Shown here piece by piece: positions 26,549-35,805 of a DNA stretch of 41,881 nucleotides. Location: positions 1 through 41,881 of the forward strand of contig CALIGI010000036.1 in assembly GCA_938021205.1 (NCBI GenBank), given 5' to 3'. The stretch's first letter is position 1; the number at the start of each line of letters is the position of its first letter. The position numbers and the translations under genes were made by a program. Source of the stretch: an uncultured Pseudanabaenaceae cyanobacterium. GTDB taxonomy: Bacteria; Cyanobacteriota; Cyanobacteriia; PCC-9006; JAAUQQ01. The notes under the pieces are model-generated. The model ran no database searches. It worked only from the letters and a program-made list of their open reading frames with translations, and was not told the DNA's origin.

Positions 26549-26563
26549 GAACTGTAACAGTTC
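26549..26563. promoter_or_regulatory. Perfect palindrome upstream of psaD, possible operator
   Basis: GAACTG-TAA-CAGTTC is a perfect 15-bp dyad in the rluE-like/psaD divergent region, 69 bp before the psaD ATG. On the - strand it contains GTTACA, the half-site of the HLR1 element bound by RpaB at photosystem I genes in other cyanobacteria. A second half-site at the right spacing is poor. The assignment is tentative. Confidence 0.35.
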
Positions 26564-26631
26564 AAATGTTTTCGCTACGCTATCGGAGAGACTGGGCCTA
26601 GGATTCCATAAAAACATTCATAGCGATTCCT

Positions 26632-27060
26632 ATGTCACAAGAGCTAAGTGGACAGGCCCCTAAGTTTGGTGGAAGCACCGGCGGCCTTCTAAAAAAAGCA
26701 GAAGTTGAAGAAAAGTACGCCATTACCTGGACCAGCTCGAAAGAGCAGGTCTTTGAAATGCCTACCGGTGGCGCAGCCACAATGAACTCGGGAGAAAATC
26801 TCCTGTATTTGGCTCGCAAGGAGCAATGCCTGGCCCTGGGCACGCAACTTCGCACCAAGTTCAAGCCTAAAATCGAAGATTACAAAATCTATCGCGTCTT
26901 CCCCAGCGGTGATACCCAGTATCTCCACCCCGCTGATGGCGTTTTCCCTGAGAAGGTGAACGAAGGTCGCGAGAAAGTGAACCACAACGCTCGCTCCATT
27001 GGCGATAACGTTGATCCTGCAAAGGTTAAGTTCTCCGGTAAGGCTCCCTACGAAGTTTAG
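26632..27060 (+). CDS. psaD: Photosystem I subunit II (PsaD)
   Basis: This stromal/cytoplasmic subunit of photosystem I docks ferredoxin and supports PsaC. The 142-aa length is normal. Highly conserved segments are seen: [59 protein letters not shown], and the C-terminal GKAPYEV. Basic residues in the central part fit ferredoxin binding. A strong terminator follows, so the gene is probably monocistronic. No strong ribosome-binding site is visible. Confidence 0.98.
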   Translation: MSQELSGQAPKFGGSTGGLLKKAEVEEKYAITWTSSKEQVFEMPTGGAATMNSGENLLYLARKEQCLALGTQLRTKFKPKIEDYKIYRVFPSGDTQYLHPADGVFPEKVNEGREKVNHNARSIGDNVDPAKVKFSGKAPYEV

Positions 27061-27124
27061 TAGGACCTAGAACATTGTCTGGGTTGATCACGACCTAGGT
27101 TCAACCTGCAATATCCTAGAATTT

Positions 27125-27170
27125 GGCAGTCAGCGATGGGTTAACCTAGCGCTGGCTGCCATAATTTTTT
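27125..27170 (+). terminator. Intrinsic terminator of psaD
   Basis: An 11-bp stem with one G-T pair (GGCAGTCAGCG at 27125-27135 with CGCTGGCTGCC at 27150-27160) has a 14-nt loop and is followed by ATAATTTTTT. It lies 65 bp after the psaD stop and before trpE. Confidence 0.9.
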
Positions 27171-27233
27171 GATAGTCATTTCTGACAGCAGCCGTTTTCA
27201 TTGCGAGCTGCATTAGCAACTTTTCCCGCCCCC

Positions 27234-28757
27234 ATGATCCTTCCAAGCTTTGACGACTTTAAGGCCCTCGCGGCCCAGGGCAACTTTGTTCCGGTCTATC
27301 AAGAATGGGTGGCGGATCTCGATACGCCCGTTTCGGCTTGGTATCGCGTCTGTGCAGGACAGCCCTACAGCTTTTTATTGGAGTCTGTGGAAAGTGGAAA
27401 ATTAGGTCGCTATAGTTTCCTTGGTTGTAATCCATTATGGACCTTAGAAGCCAGAGGAAATGAGACGACCCAGACCTTCCGAGATGGCTCAACGGAGGTC
27501 CATAAAGGCGATCCGTTTCAAACCATTAGCGATTGCATTGAGCCCTATCAGCCGGTCAAGCTACCCCAACTTCCGCCAGGTATTGGCGGGCTATTCGGCT
27601 TTTGGGGCTATGAGCTGATTCGTTGGATTGAGCCCAGGGTGCCGGTGTATGAGCCGGAGGAGGGGGATTTTCCCGATGGTCTGTGGATGCAGATTGATAG
27701 TCTGCTGGTGTTTGATCAGGTCCAGCGCAAGATTTGGGCGATCGCCTATGCGGATCTCCAGTCTGAGCCTGACCTGGAGAAAGCCTATGAGGCGGCTTGC
27801 GATCGCGTCGGCCAGCTCGTCGCCAAACTGCAAGCCCCCCTCGCTGCTGAAAGTACGCTACTGCCCTGGCGCGCCCCCGGTGCAGCCGATGCCCCCGAGG
27901 TGGAGTTCTCCAGCAACATCACGAAAGATCGCTTCTGCGCCAACGTTGAGAAGTCCAAGGATTACATCAGGGCCGGAGACATTTTCCAGGTCGTTCTGTC
28001 CCAACAGCTCACCACCCAATTCCAAGGGGATCCCTTTCAACTCTACCGCTCCCTGCGATTGGTCAACCCTTCGCCCTATATGTCCTATTTCAACTTCAAG
28101 GATTGGCAGCTGATCGGCTCCAGCCCTGAAGTAATGGTCAAGGCTGAACTGGATACTGACGGTGAATCTAGGATCGCCACGGTACGGCCTATCGCTGGCA
28201 CCCGCCCCAGGGGCAAGAGCGAAGCCGAAGACGTCGCCTACGAAAAAGACCTGCTGGCAGACCCCAAGGAAGTGGCTGAGCACGTCATGCTAGTGGACCT
28301 GGGGCGTAATGACCTAGGCCGCGTCTGCGAAGCGGGCACGGTGGCCGTGGATGAACTGATGGTGATTGAGCGCTACTCCCATGTGATGCATATTGTCAGC
28401 AATGTGATTGGCAAGCTGGATCCCACCATGGATGCCTGGGACTTGCTCAAGGCTTGTTTCCCAGCGGGTACAGTGAGCGGTGCTCCTAAGATTCGGGCCA
28501 TGGAAATTATCCATGAGCTGGAGGCCTGCCGTCGCGGTCCCTATTCCGGTGTGTATGGCTTCTACGATTTTGAGGGGCAGCTGAATAGCGCGATTACCAT
28601 TCGCACAATGCTGGTACAACCGAATGACGATGGTAGCCATGCGGTGAGCGTTCAGGCTGGGGCTGGTCTGGTGGCAGATTCGGTGCCGGAGAGCGAATAC
28701 CAAGAGACCCTAAACAAAGCGCGGGGACTCCTGGAAGCCATTCGCTGTTTGCTCTAG
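27234..28757 (+). CDS. trpE: Anthranilate synthase component I
   Basis: TrpE converts chorismate to anthranilate with ammonia from TrpG, the first step of Trp synthesis. I start at the ATG giving MILPSFDDFK (507 aa) rather than the in-frame TTG at 27201. The N-terminal LLES motif (SFLLESVESG) is the Trp feedback site. Chorismate-binding motifs are intact: FQVVLSQQL, RPIAGTRPRG, HVMLVDLGRNDLGRV, SGAPKIRAMEII and VQAGAGLVADS. No trpG or other trp gene is adjacent, which is usual for dispersed cyanobacterial trp genes. A chorismate-binding paralogue for another pathway is a less likely alternative. Confidence 0.93.
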   Translation: MILPSFDDFKALAAQGNFVPVYQEWVADLDTPVSAWYRVCAGQPYSFLLESVESGKLGRYSFLGCNPLWTLEARGNETTQTFRDGSTEVHKGDPFQTISDCIEPYQPVKLPQLPPGIGGLFGFWGYELIRWIEPRVPVYEPEEGDFPDGLWMQIDSLLVFDQVQRKIWAIAYADLQSEPDLEKAYEAACDRVGQLVAKLQAPLAAESTLLPWRAPGAADAPEVEFSSNITKDRFCANVEKSKDYIRAGDIFQVVLSQQLTTQFQGDPFQLYRSLRLVNPSPYMSYFNFKDWQLIGSSPEVMVKAELDTDGESRIATVRPIAGTRPRGKSEAEDVAYEKDLLADPKEVAEHVMLVDLGRNDLGRVCEAGTVAVDELMVIERYSHVMHIVSNVIGKLDPTMDAWDLLKACFPAGTVSGAPKIRAMEIIHELEACRRGPYSGVYGFYDFEGQLNSAITIRTMLVQPNDDGSHAVSVQAGAGLVADSVPESEYQETLNKARGLLEAIRCLL

Positions 28758-28877
28758 CAGGCAAGCCTGATTCATATGCATGGGGTAAAGCTGTCCAAGC
28801 TGTTTTTGGGGCTCGCGATGGTTTGCTTGCCTAGATCCTGCCTAAATTGGGTGTGATGGAACGTTGCTGCTTAATAC

Positions 28878-29040
28878 ACCTGAGTTCGACAGCCAAACAG
28901 CCCACCTCTTTCCCTAGCCCTTACTCCTAAAGGAGCAAGGGAACCGAACGCAAAAATTAAGCTTTCAGGCTTTGCTTCTCCCCGCTCCTTTAGGAGAGGG
29001 GTTAGGGGAGAGGATGTATTGCCTCTTGTCGAATTCAGGT
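28878..29040. mobile_element. MITE copy 1, 163 bp, with 6-bp target duplication
   Basis: Terminal inverted repeats ACCTGAGTTCGACA and TGTCGAATTCAGGT bound the element. Directly flanking TAATAC repeats (28872-28877 and 29041-29046) look like a target-site duplication. Inside, a second inverted pair built on CTCCTAAAGGAGC allows the whole element to fold into a long hairpin. A copy about 90% identical is at 41718-41881. There is no reading frame, so it must be mobilised in trans. Confidence 0.9.
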
Positions 29041-29153
29041 TAATACGATTTACGAGTTGCTAACGGTGCTCCCATGACGCTTGGCCTAGGCTTAGGGTAG
29101 ATAGCGAAAGCCTTTCCCCTATCAGGCATAGGCGCTATGGAACGAGATCACGT

Positions 29154-30551
29154 ATGGATTCCCAGGCTGATACTGAGCCCCGATTAAGCCTGCGTCAGCT
29201 CTTTAATATGAGCGCAGGCTTCTTTGGCATCCAGTTTGCCTGGGGACTCCAGATGGCTAATATGAGCGCCATTTTTGAGCATCTGGGAGCTGAAGCCCAT
29301 GCCGTTCCACTGCTATGGCTGGCGGCTCCCCTGACAGGGCTGATTGTTCAGCCCCTGGTGGGTAACCTGAGCGATTACACCTGGGGGCCTCTGGGTCGCC
29401 GCCGTCCTTACCTGCTAGGCGGTGCTGTTTTTGCATCCATCGCCCTCATCTTCATGCCTCGCAGCTCATCACTGTGGATGGCTGCGGGGTTGCTATGCCT
29501 ACTGGATACCAGTGCCAATGTGAGCATGGTGCCGTTTCGGGCCTGGGTGGGTGACCTGTTGCCTAAGGAGCAGCGGACTCAGGGCTTTGCGATGCAGAGC
29601 ATCATGGTGGGGCTGGGGGCGATCGCCGCTTCCACCTTGCCCTGGCTACTCAACCACTGGTTTGCGATCGACCCAAACAGCCATGGGGCTCATCCCATTC
29701 CTCTCACCGTCGAGCTATCGTTTTACCTCGGCGTCGTTGTTCTGCTAATCAGCATGGTTTGGACCATTGTCACCACCCCGGAAAATCCCCCCCAAAACCT
29801 GGCCCGGTTTCAGCAGCTCCAGGCGGGACGCGGTGGGCTGCTCAACAGCCTCCAGGAAGTTTGGGATGGCCTCACCCACATGCCCGTCACCATGCGCCAG
29901 CTGGCTTGGGTGCAAAGCCTGACCTGGATTGGCATCTTTAGTTTCTTTCTCTATTTCCCCACCGCTGTAGCCTGCAATATTTTTGGCGCGGTGGATCTCA
30001 ATTCAGCGCTCTACAACGAAGGTATTGAATGGGCTGGCATCTGTTTCGCGATGTTCAATGCGGTCTGCGTGGGATTCCTCTTCTTTCTTCCTGCCCTAAC
30101 GCGATGGACCAGCCGTAAGCTAGTCCATGGTCTCTGCCTTGCCATTGGGGGCATCAGCCTGGTGTCGCTGATCTTCATTCATCAACCCGTGATGCTGCTG
30201 CTATCCATGGTGGGATTTGGGATTGCCTGGGCCAGTGCCCTCTCAATCCCCTTGGCAATTTTGACCCATGCTATCCCGCCCCAGCGCCGGGGCATCTATC
30301 AGGGCATTTTCAATATATTTATCGTCTTACCCGAAATCATGATGTCGTTGGGCTTTGGTTGGGTGATGGAGCACTGGCTGGGCGATAATCGGCTAATAGC
30401 CGTGGTACTGGGGGGAGTCTTTTTGCTGGCGGCAGCGGCGATGATGCCCTTTGTTCAGATCCTCGAAACGCAACCCGAGGATTTAGCCCGAGACATGATG
30501 GTTACGGTGACCGAGGCGAATTTAGCGACGGCAGACACAACCAAGCCATGA
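29154..30551 (+). CDS. MFS sugar transporter, SLC45/sucrose-transporter-like
   Basis: This is a 465-aa polytopic membrane protein with about 12 predicted helices. The loop GNLSDYTWGPLGRRRPYLLG is the MFS motif A in the form seen in the SLC45/plant-sucrose-transporter branch. A disaccharide or other sugar is therefore the likeliest substrate, by proton symport. The central loop (about 205-245) is cytoplasmic and polar. The gene stands between a MITE and a convergent GTPase gene, with no sugar-metabolism neighbours to narrow the substrate. Confidence 0.83.
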   Translation: MDSQADTEPRLSLRQLFNMSAGFFGIQFAWGLQMANMSAIFEHLGAEAHAVPLLWLAAPLTGLIVQPLVGNLSDYTWGPLGRRRPYLLGGAVFASIALIFMPRSSSLWMAAGLLCLLDTSANVSMVPFRAWVGDLLPKEQRTQGFAMQSIMVGLGAIAASTLPWLLNHWFAIDPNSHGAHPIPLTVELSFYLGVVVLLISMVWTIVTTPENPPQNLARFQQLQAGRGGLLNSLQEVWDGLTHMPVTMRQLAWVQSLTWIGIFSFFLYFPTAVACNIFGAVDLNSALYNEGIEWAGICFAMFNAVCVGFLFFLPALTRWTSRKLVHGLCLAIGGISLVSLIFIHQPVMLLLSMVGFGIAWASALSIPLAILTHAIPPQRRGIYQGIFNIFIVLPEIMMSLGFGWVMEHWLGDNRLIAVVLGGVFLLAAAAMMPFVQILETQPEDLARDMMVTVTEANLATADTTKP

Positions 30552-30655
30552 ATGTGACATCGAGGCACTGGTGCCGCCTTGAACGAAAAGGAAATTATGC
30601 TTCTTGAGGAACTGACAGCTGTCACAGCCCCTGTAAAGACAGCTAATTCCAGTAA

Positions 30656-32014
30656 CTAACTCAAAGGAACAACCTCTTGTAGTTCACACCTCAGACGATA
30701 CAGAATGCTCTGCTGATCAACATCTTGAAGAATATTGCGAATCAGCGTACTTGCTCCTGTCTCTCCCCAGGTACAGCCCTGCTCCAAATAAACCTGAGCT
30801 GCTTGTCCCACCACATAGGTGCCATAGCCTGCTAAGGCCCCTTGGGTTACCGCAACCCCTGCATAGCCCATGGCACCCGTCGCAAAATCACCGCTCCAGG
30901 CCACGCCTTTGCCAATGCCAAAGAACAACCCACTCCCCAGTTCTCCCAGCAATAAACTGCCACTGCTGAGTAGAATCTTTTGCAGCAGTTTTCCAGCCTG
31001 ATGACTCGTCATGGGCAAGCCGTAGAGCTTGGCTAGAGCCCGAATTAGGGCTAAGTCACTCAAGGCTCCACCCAGCATATCCAGCAAGGCAATGGGATTG
31101 AGCCCCACCGCGATCGCCTTGTTCCTGGCATATTGGCGAATCAGTTCAGTCGCCGCCCCTTGACGAGCCAACAACATTTGCTGGGCAATGCGCTGCTCTG
31201 CCTCGCGAGTCTGAACCAAGGCATTGAGGGCCAAAAGACTGGGACCTTCAGTTTGCATAAGCTGAACCAAGCGATCTCGCAACTCATCTAACTGAGGCGG
31301 TGGCGTTTCCTGGGTTTGAGTCACTGTGCCATCGGGCCGCTCCGTTTGTACTAGCATTGGGGCTGGAGCCGCCGCCACTTGCACCACATCCTGTCGTTGC
31401 AACTCCGTAGCGTCCCCCATCAACGGATCATCCTGGAAATAACGCTTCAAATTCCCGAGGATCTGGGCCCGATTAGGCGGCGGATACAAATCAATCTTGT
31501 TAAACACCAGCAGCAGCGGCTTCTGAAACTGCCACAGATCCCGAATGGCCTGGTACTCCTTACGGGTTACATCCCCCGTCACCACAAACAAAATCAAATC
31601 CGCCTGCTGGGCCACTTGCTGGGCCATTACAGCTCGATTTTCCCCATCTACCTCATCGAGACCTGGCGTATCAATTAGCTCCAAGACCAGCTCACTGTCC
31701 TGGGGCTGCCAACGTAGGGACTGGGGCGATCGCGTCACCCCATTAATAGGGCCAGTCTCTAGCTCATCGCTTCCCGTCAAGGCATTGATCAAGGCAGACT
31801 TGCCGCGACTCACTAAGCCAAAAACCGCTGCCCGCATTAACCCCGCTTCAATGGTGTGGAGTTGGTGAGTTAACTCTGTGAGTTCATCTTCAATCGCCAG
31901 GAAATAGCGACTATCTCCTGGCACAGTGCTCAACTGCTGGCGGAATCCTGCAATGGCCCGCTGGAGGCGATCGCGAGCTTGGTTTAAAGCAAAGCCAGAA
32001 CGATGATGCGCCAT
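30656..32014 (-). CDS. Dynamin/Era-like GTPase with DUF697-type C-terminus
   Basis: The 452-aa protein has an N-terminal helix, then a GTPase domain (about 60-180). Visible are G1 GLVSRGKS (66-73), G3 DTPG (115-118) and G4 NKID (172-175). A charged stretch (about 200-280) leads into a hydrophobic Gly/Ala/Leu-rich region (about 298-420) matching the DUF697 type, which probably associates with membrane. Such proteins are common in cyanobacteria, and their role is not established. The gene is convergent with the MFS gene. Confidence 0.85.
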   Translation of the reverse strand: MAHHRSGFALNQARDRLQRAIAGFRQQLSTVPGDSRYFLAIEDELTELTHQLHTIEAGLMRAAVFGLVSRGKSALINALTGSDELETGPINGVTRSPQSLRWQPQDSELVLELIDTPGLDEVDGENRAVMAQQVAQQADLILFVVTGDVTRKEYQAIRDLWQFQKPLLLVFNKIDLYPPPNRAQILGNLKRYFQDDPLMGDATELQRQDVVQVAAAPAPMLVQTERPDGTVTQTQETPPPQLDELRDRLVQLMQTEGPSLLALNALVQTREAEQRIAQQMLLARQGAATELIRQYARNKAIAVGLNPIALLDMLGGALSDLALIRALAKLYGLPMTSHQAGKLLQKILLSSGSLLLGELGSGLFFGIGKGVAWSGDFATGAMGYAGVAVTQGALAGYGTYVVGQAAQVYLEQGCTWGETGASTLIRNILQDVDQQSILYRLRCELQEVVPLS

Positions 32015-32485
32015 CGGAAATTCAAAACTCTATCAACGTTCCACAGAAACGAGCCTGGAGCCGCTTCTCGCTTCAAGGTATCACGGTTAAAGCGACCGAG
32101 CCGGTCAGAATCTCCCCCTCTACTTGAACCCATTAGCTCCATTTCCACCGCCCCTCCTGCTCCTTCCTAGGCAATGGACGCACTGGCAATATGAGATTAA
32201 ACTTCACCCGCTGTGATATCTCAAAAGCTACGGCGACATCATCCACTCTCTTCACTGCAACCGAAGAGACCCTCTCCCCTAATGGGAATATTCCCCAAAC
32301 CATAACGGTCACTGGCATAGACCATCTACCAATCAACTAGATCATTTCACACGCAGAATAGATAGTCAGAGTCACCAAAAATACTGAAAGGGTCATCACA
32401 TCGGGGATGAAATTATAGTCATTAACACTTAGAAGTATCAATGACAAACGTTTAATACTATACAAGAAAGTAATATTGCTCGATA
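32015..32485. other. Gap upstream of the DUF4347 protein gene
   Basis: This 471-bp gap lies between two divergent genes. The last 120 bases are A+T-rich and contain TTAATACTATAC (near 32452-32463), a plausible -10 region for the downstream gene, but no clear -35. A 67-codon frame on the - strand is judged non-coding. Confidence 0.4.
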
Positions 32486-34975
32486 GTGTCTATTACCACC
32501 ATGGCTGCTATCTCTCTATCCATACATCCTATGAAGACTTTTCCTGCGCAATTCACCGTCGTTAGTTCAGAGGCAATGGCAACAGAGATTGCTTTTATCG
32601 ATCAGGCTATCGAGGACATCGAACTACTAACCAGGGGGATTGGAGCAAATGTAGAAATTCATTTGCTTTCCAGTGGTGCGATCGAGCAGATCACAGCAGA
32701 GCTAGCTCGACGCACCGACATTAAAACAGTCCACATCATCTCCCATGGCACTCCAGGTTGCCTCTATCTTGGCAATGAAGAACTGAGCCTAGAGACCTTA
32801 GAGCAACATGCTTCTCAGCTTCAAACTTGGACACCGAACCAAGGCAGCGAGATTTACCTCTATGGCTGTAATGTTGCTGCTGGCGATGCTGGTGAAGCGT
32901 TCATCAACAAGCTATCGACGCTGACCAACGCGAATCTTCATGCCTCAACTCAGAAAGTCGGCAGCGCTCAGGCGGGAGGCAGTTGGCAGCTCAAACATAA
33001 TAATGGAAGTAGCCAAGAAGTCTTACTCTTCTCGGAACAGGCTAGACAGCAATATAGCCTAGCCTTTGCTCCTCGTACCTTAGATCAGTCTTTCGGCATT
33101 GACGGCATTGTTAGCACGGACTTCTTTGGTGCTGATGAAAATGCCTATGGCATCGGGTTGGATGAAAATGGAAGAATTGTTGTCGTAGGCCGCACTGATA
33201 CTGGGGGGGATAATAATGACGATTTTGCGATCGTTCGATACCACGTCAATGGAAATATAGACACTAGTTTTGGCAATAACGGCAAGCAAAATATCGATTT
33301 CAATCAGAGCTTTGATAATGCCTATAGCGTTACCTTCGATTCTGATAACAATATCCTCGTCGCAGGTTCTGCAAATATCCCGAGTAATTCAACAGATGTT
33401 GACTTTGCCTTGGCGCGTTTCACTAGTTCTGGCGCACTAGATCCTACTTTTGGTAATGGTGGTAAAGTCCAGACTGATTTATTTAACCAGAGTAAGGATG
33501 CAGCCAACGCCATCATCGTTGACAGCGCTGGAAATATTCTCATTGCAGGTTCTTCCTCTTTAGAGAACGCACCCAACGGTGCAGATTTTGCTCTGCTTCG
33601 CTACGATAGCTCGGGCATCTTAGATGGCACTTTTGGTAATATGGTTACCCCTGGCAAGGTAGACCTTAACTTTAATGGGGGTGATGATGGAGCTTTAAGT
33701 CTCGCAATAGATTCTCAAGGCCGTATCCTTGTTGCTGGATATGCAGAAAAGAGTAGTACTGATACTGAGAAAGACTTTGCCCTTGCTCGGTTTAATAGTA
33801 ATGGCAGCTTAGATACAACTTTTGGGTCTAATGGCAGGGTTGTCACTGACTTTAATGGTGCCGATGATTATGCTTGGAATGTATCTGTTGCAGAGAATGG
33901 AGTCATCACAGTTGGTGGCTATATCAATAGTGGTGTCAGTGAAAATGACAACTTTGCAATTGCAAAGTACCTTGATTCAGGTGAATTGGATCTGAGTTTT
34001 GATGAAGATGGTAGAGATGTTACTAACTTTTTTGATGCTGATAATTATGGTCAGGGTTTAACGACTGACAGCAATGATCGATTACTCATCTCTGGAGATA
34101 ACGGAGGTGATTTACGGCTGGTTCGTTTTGCAGAGGCGCTCAAGCCAACTGACTTTGACCTTGATGGTCGTGCAGATTTGCTGTGGTTTAACCGAGGAAG
34201 TGGTGCTTTAGCAAGTTGGTCTTTTCAGACCATAGATGTTGCTGATGATTCAGTCACGAGGGCTTTTCTAAACCTAACAGATTTAATCCCTGGCTACGAC
34301 CTAATTGGAGCGGTTGACTTTAATGGAGATGGGAAAGATGATATTCTGATTCGCAACAATTCTGAGGATGAGAACCGTATCCTGATTATGGATGGCTCAA
34401 CTCAGACAAGCTCGATTGTAATTGGTGACAACAAGGAGATTGATGACACTGATGCTTGGCGCATGAAAACAGTCGGAAATTTTGATAATGATGCTGAAAT
34501 TGAGATTCTATGGCGCAATCAAAAAACGGGTGGATTTGCATTATGGAATCTGAATGGAAATGATGCTGTAGCAACCTTTGTTGATATTAGTGCTTTAGGG
34601 TCGGAAGTCGAAAATGGCGTGTTGTCAGACCTTAACTGGGAAATTCAAGCCAGTGCCGATATCAATGGAGATGGAAGAGATGAGATCTTCTGGCGTAATA
34701 ATGCGACTGGAGGTAATGCAATCTGGTCATTTGATGAGAACTCAAAGGTTGAGAGCTCCGTGTTTACAACTTTTCTAGGAGACTTAGAATGGAGGATAAT
34801 TGATGCTGCTGATTATGATTTAGATGGAATTGTGGATATTGCCTGGCGTAATACTTCTACAGGAGCGAGTGCCATTTGGAAGATGGAATTTAACGATGAA
34901 AATCAATATGTGCGGGCAAGTTCAAGTTTTATTCCCTTCTTGGACAATTCTTGGTCAGCGGCCAACGAATTCTAA
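32486..34975 (+). CDS. DUF4347 protein with delta-60 and FG-GAP/VCBS-like repeats
   Basis: The 829-aa protein starts with GTG at 32486; ATG at 32501 is also possible. Residues about 22-190 match DUF4347, with H87 in HIISHGTPG and C128 in YLYGCNVAAGD. This His-Gly/Cys layout recalls clan CD caspase-like peptidases, but that is my inference. Six delta-60-type repeats follow, with FG or F-D at about 203, 262, 322, 383, 446 and 504 and a TDF-like ending. Five FG-GAP/VCBS-like units (about 557, 611, 666, 725, 777) read D-x-D-x-DG-x-D-x-LWRN, which would bind calcium, and end in an A(I/L)W strand. There is no signal peptide and no RTX array. It is probably a surface or secreted propeller protein. 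The gene is more A+T-rich than its neighbours. Confidence 0.85.
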   Translation: MSITTMAAISLSIHPMKTFPAQFTVVSSEAMATEIAFIDQAIEDIELLTRGIGANVEIHLLSSGAIEQITAELARRTDIKTVHIISHGTPGCLYLGNEELSLETLEQHASQLQTWTPNQGSEIYLYGCNVAAGDAGEAFINKLSTLTNANLHASTQKVGSAQAGGSWQLKHNNGSSQEVLLFSEQARQQYSLAFAPRTLDQSFGIDGIVSTDFFGADENAYGIGLDENGRIVVVGRTDTGGDNNDDFAIVRYHVNGNIDTSFGNNGKQNIDFNQSFDNAYSVTFDSDNNILVAGSANIPSNSTDVDFALARFTSSGALDPTFGNGGKVQTDLFNQSKDAANAIIVDSAGNILIAGSSSLENAPNGADFALLRYDSSGILDGTFGNMVTPGKVDLNFNGGDDGALSLAIDSQGRILVAGYAEKSSTDTEKDFALARFNSNGSLDTTFGSNGRVVTDFNGADDYAWNVSVAENGVITVGGYINSGVSENDNFAIAKYLDSGELDLSFDEDGRDVTNFFDADNYGQGLTTDSNDRLLISGDNGGDLRLVRFAEALKPTDFDLDGRADLLWFNRGSGALASWSFQTIDVADDSVTRAFLNLTDLIPGYDLIGAVDFNGDGKDDILIRNNSEDENRILIMDGSTQTSSIVIGDNKEIDDTDAWRMKTVGNFDNDAEIEILWRNQKTGGFALWNLNGNDAVATFVDISALGSEVENGVLSDLNWEIQASADINGDGRDEIFWRNNATGGNAIWSFDENSKVESSVFTTFLGDLEWRIIDAADYDLDGIVDIAWRNTSTGASAIWKMEFNDENQYVRASSSFIPFLDNSWSAANEF

Positions 34976-35034
34976 ATTGATGTATGGCCCAAAAAATATT
35001 TTTAATGATTGATTGGGTTAGCTAAAATCTCAGG

Positions 35035-35078
35035 AAAGTGGATGAAGTAATTCTCAAGACTTCATCCACTTTTTGCTT
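35035..35078 (+). terminator. Intrinsic terminator of the DUF4347 gene
   Basis: A perfect 14-bp stem (AAAGTGGATGAAGT at 35035-35048 with its complement at 35059-35072) has a 10-nt loop. The stem ends in TTT, and TTGCTTT follows. It lies 60 bp after the stop. Confidence 0.85.
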
Positions 35079-35111
35079 TAGAGTTCTATGGGGTAAACCG
35101 TAGATTTTATT

Positions 35112-35149
35112 CCTGGCATCTGCCTCTAGCAGTAAATGCAGATGCCAGG
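35112..35149. repeat. Perfect 12-bp stem-loop between convergent genes
   Basis: CCTGGCATCTGC (35112-35123) pairs with GCAGATGCCAGG (35138-35149) around a 14-nt loop. It may serve as a terminator for the small - strand gene at 35233, but the T-run is missing on that side. Confidence 0.5.
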
Positions 35150-35232
35150 GACCTAGGGGCAAATCAATCGAGGAGTTTATAAAATTAGCATGGGTTTAGG
35201 GAGAGAAAAGCCACAAAGGTCAGATTTGTGAG

Positions 35233-35514
35233 TTAAGAGCTAGTGGAAGCCTGGCTTTCGCTAGCAGTTTTTGCTTCTTCAGCTAAGATTTTGTCTTTGG
35301 AATCATCCCAGTAAGCGCTGTAGGTCCATTCAATAAAAGTTCCCTTGTCCTCGCCCTTCCAACGATAGATGGGGAGATTAACGTTAATGCCAATTTCCTC
35401 TAGTTTGGCTCCCATGTAGTACTCGACTTGACGTTTGGCCATGGCAGTGAGGCCACCCTTCGATTGTGATTTGGGGACTTTGCGAGCAAGGTGGGCGTGG
35501 GTATGTTTGGCCAT
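35233..35514 (-). CDS. Small protein of unknown function
   Basis: I do not recognise this 93-aa protein. It has a basic N-terminus (MAKHTHAHLARKVPKSQSKG) with three His, a central mixed region containing YYMGAKLEEIG, and an aromatic stretch YRWKGEDKGTFIEWTYSAYW. The acidic Ser/Ala-rich tail appears disordered. It has no membrane segment. The aromatic beta-like part suggests a small folded domain. The gene is flanked by terminator hairpins and stands alone. Confidence 0.6.
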   Translation of the reverse strand: MAKHTHAHLARKVPKSQSKGGLTAMAKRQVEYYMGAKLEEIGINVNLPIYRWKGEDKGTFIEWTYSAYWDDSKDKILAEEAKTASESQASTSS

Positions 35515-35805
35515 GATGGACGATGAACACAGATGGATTAAATTTCTAGCTTTAGGATGACATTATTGTTCTGATTTAGGGAGGGTCATCCTGGCTGGAG
35601 CTGGAGGCTCTTAACCCGTGGATAGAATACGGACGGAACGGCTGAATAGCGAGGATCAGCCTCAAGAGAGTCAGGCTGAAGATTCAGCCCCAGACAAAAA
35701 ATTGAGTAAAAGCACTTCCATTGGGCGACTCGCCTTCAAGGAAACCGCTATCCTTAGAATGAGCCCTTTGGCAATCACCATATCTTGTAAGCCTTTCTGA
35801 GCCCC

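Noticed and set aside
28878..29040. MITE region considered as a two-repeat CRISPR or a small RNA gene
   Set aside because: There are no regularly spaced direct repeats. Terminal inverted repeats and target duplication explain it as a mobile element.
32133..32336. 67-codon - strand frame upstream of the DUF4347 gene
   Set aside because: No domain, ribosome-binding site or coding-like composition.
35618..35800. 60-codon GTG frame just before ndbB
   Set aside because: It is in a different frame from ndbB, hydrophilic and low-complexity at first, with no motif. It is more likely the ndbB leader.
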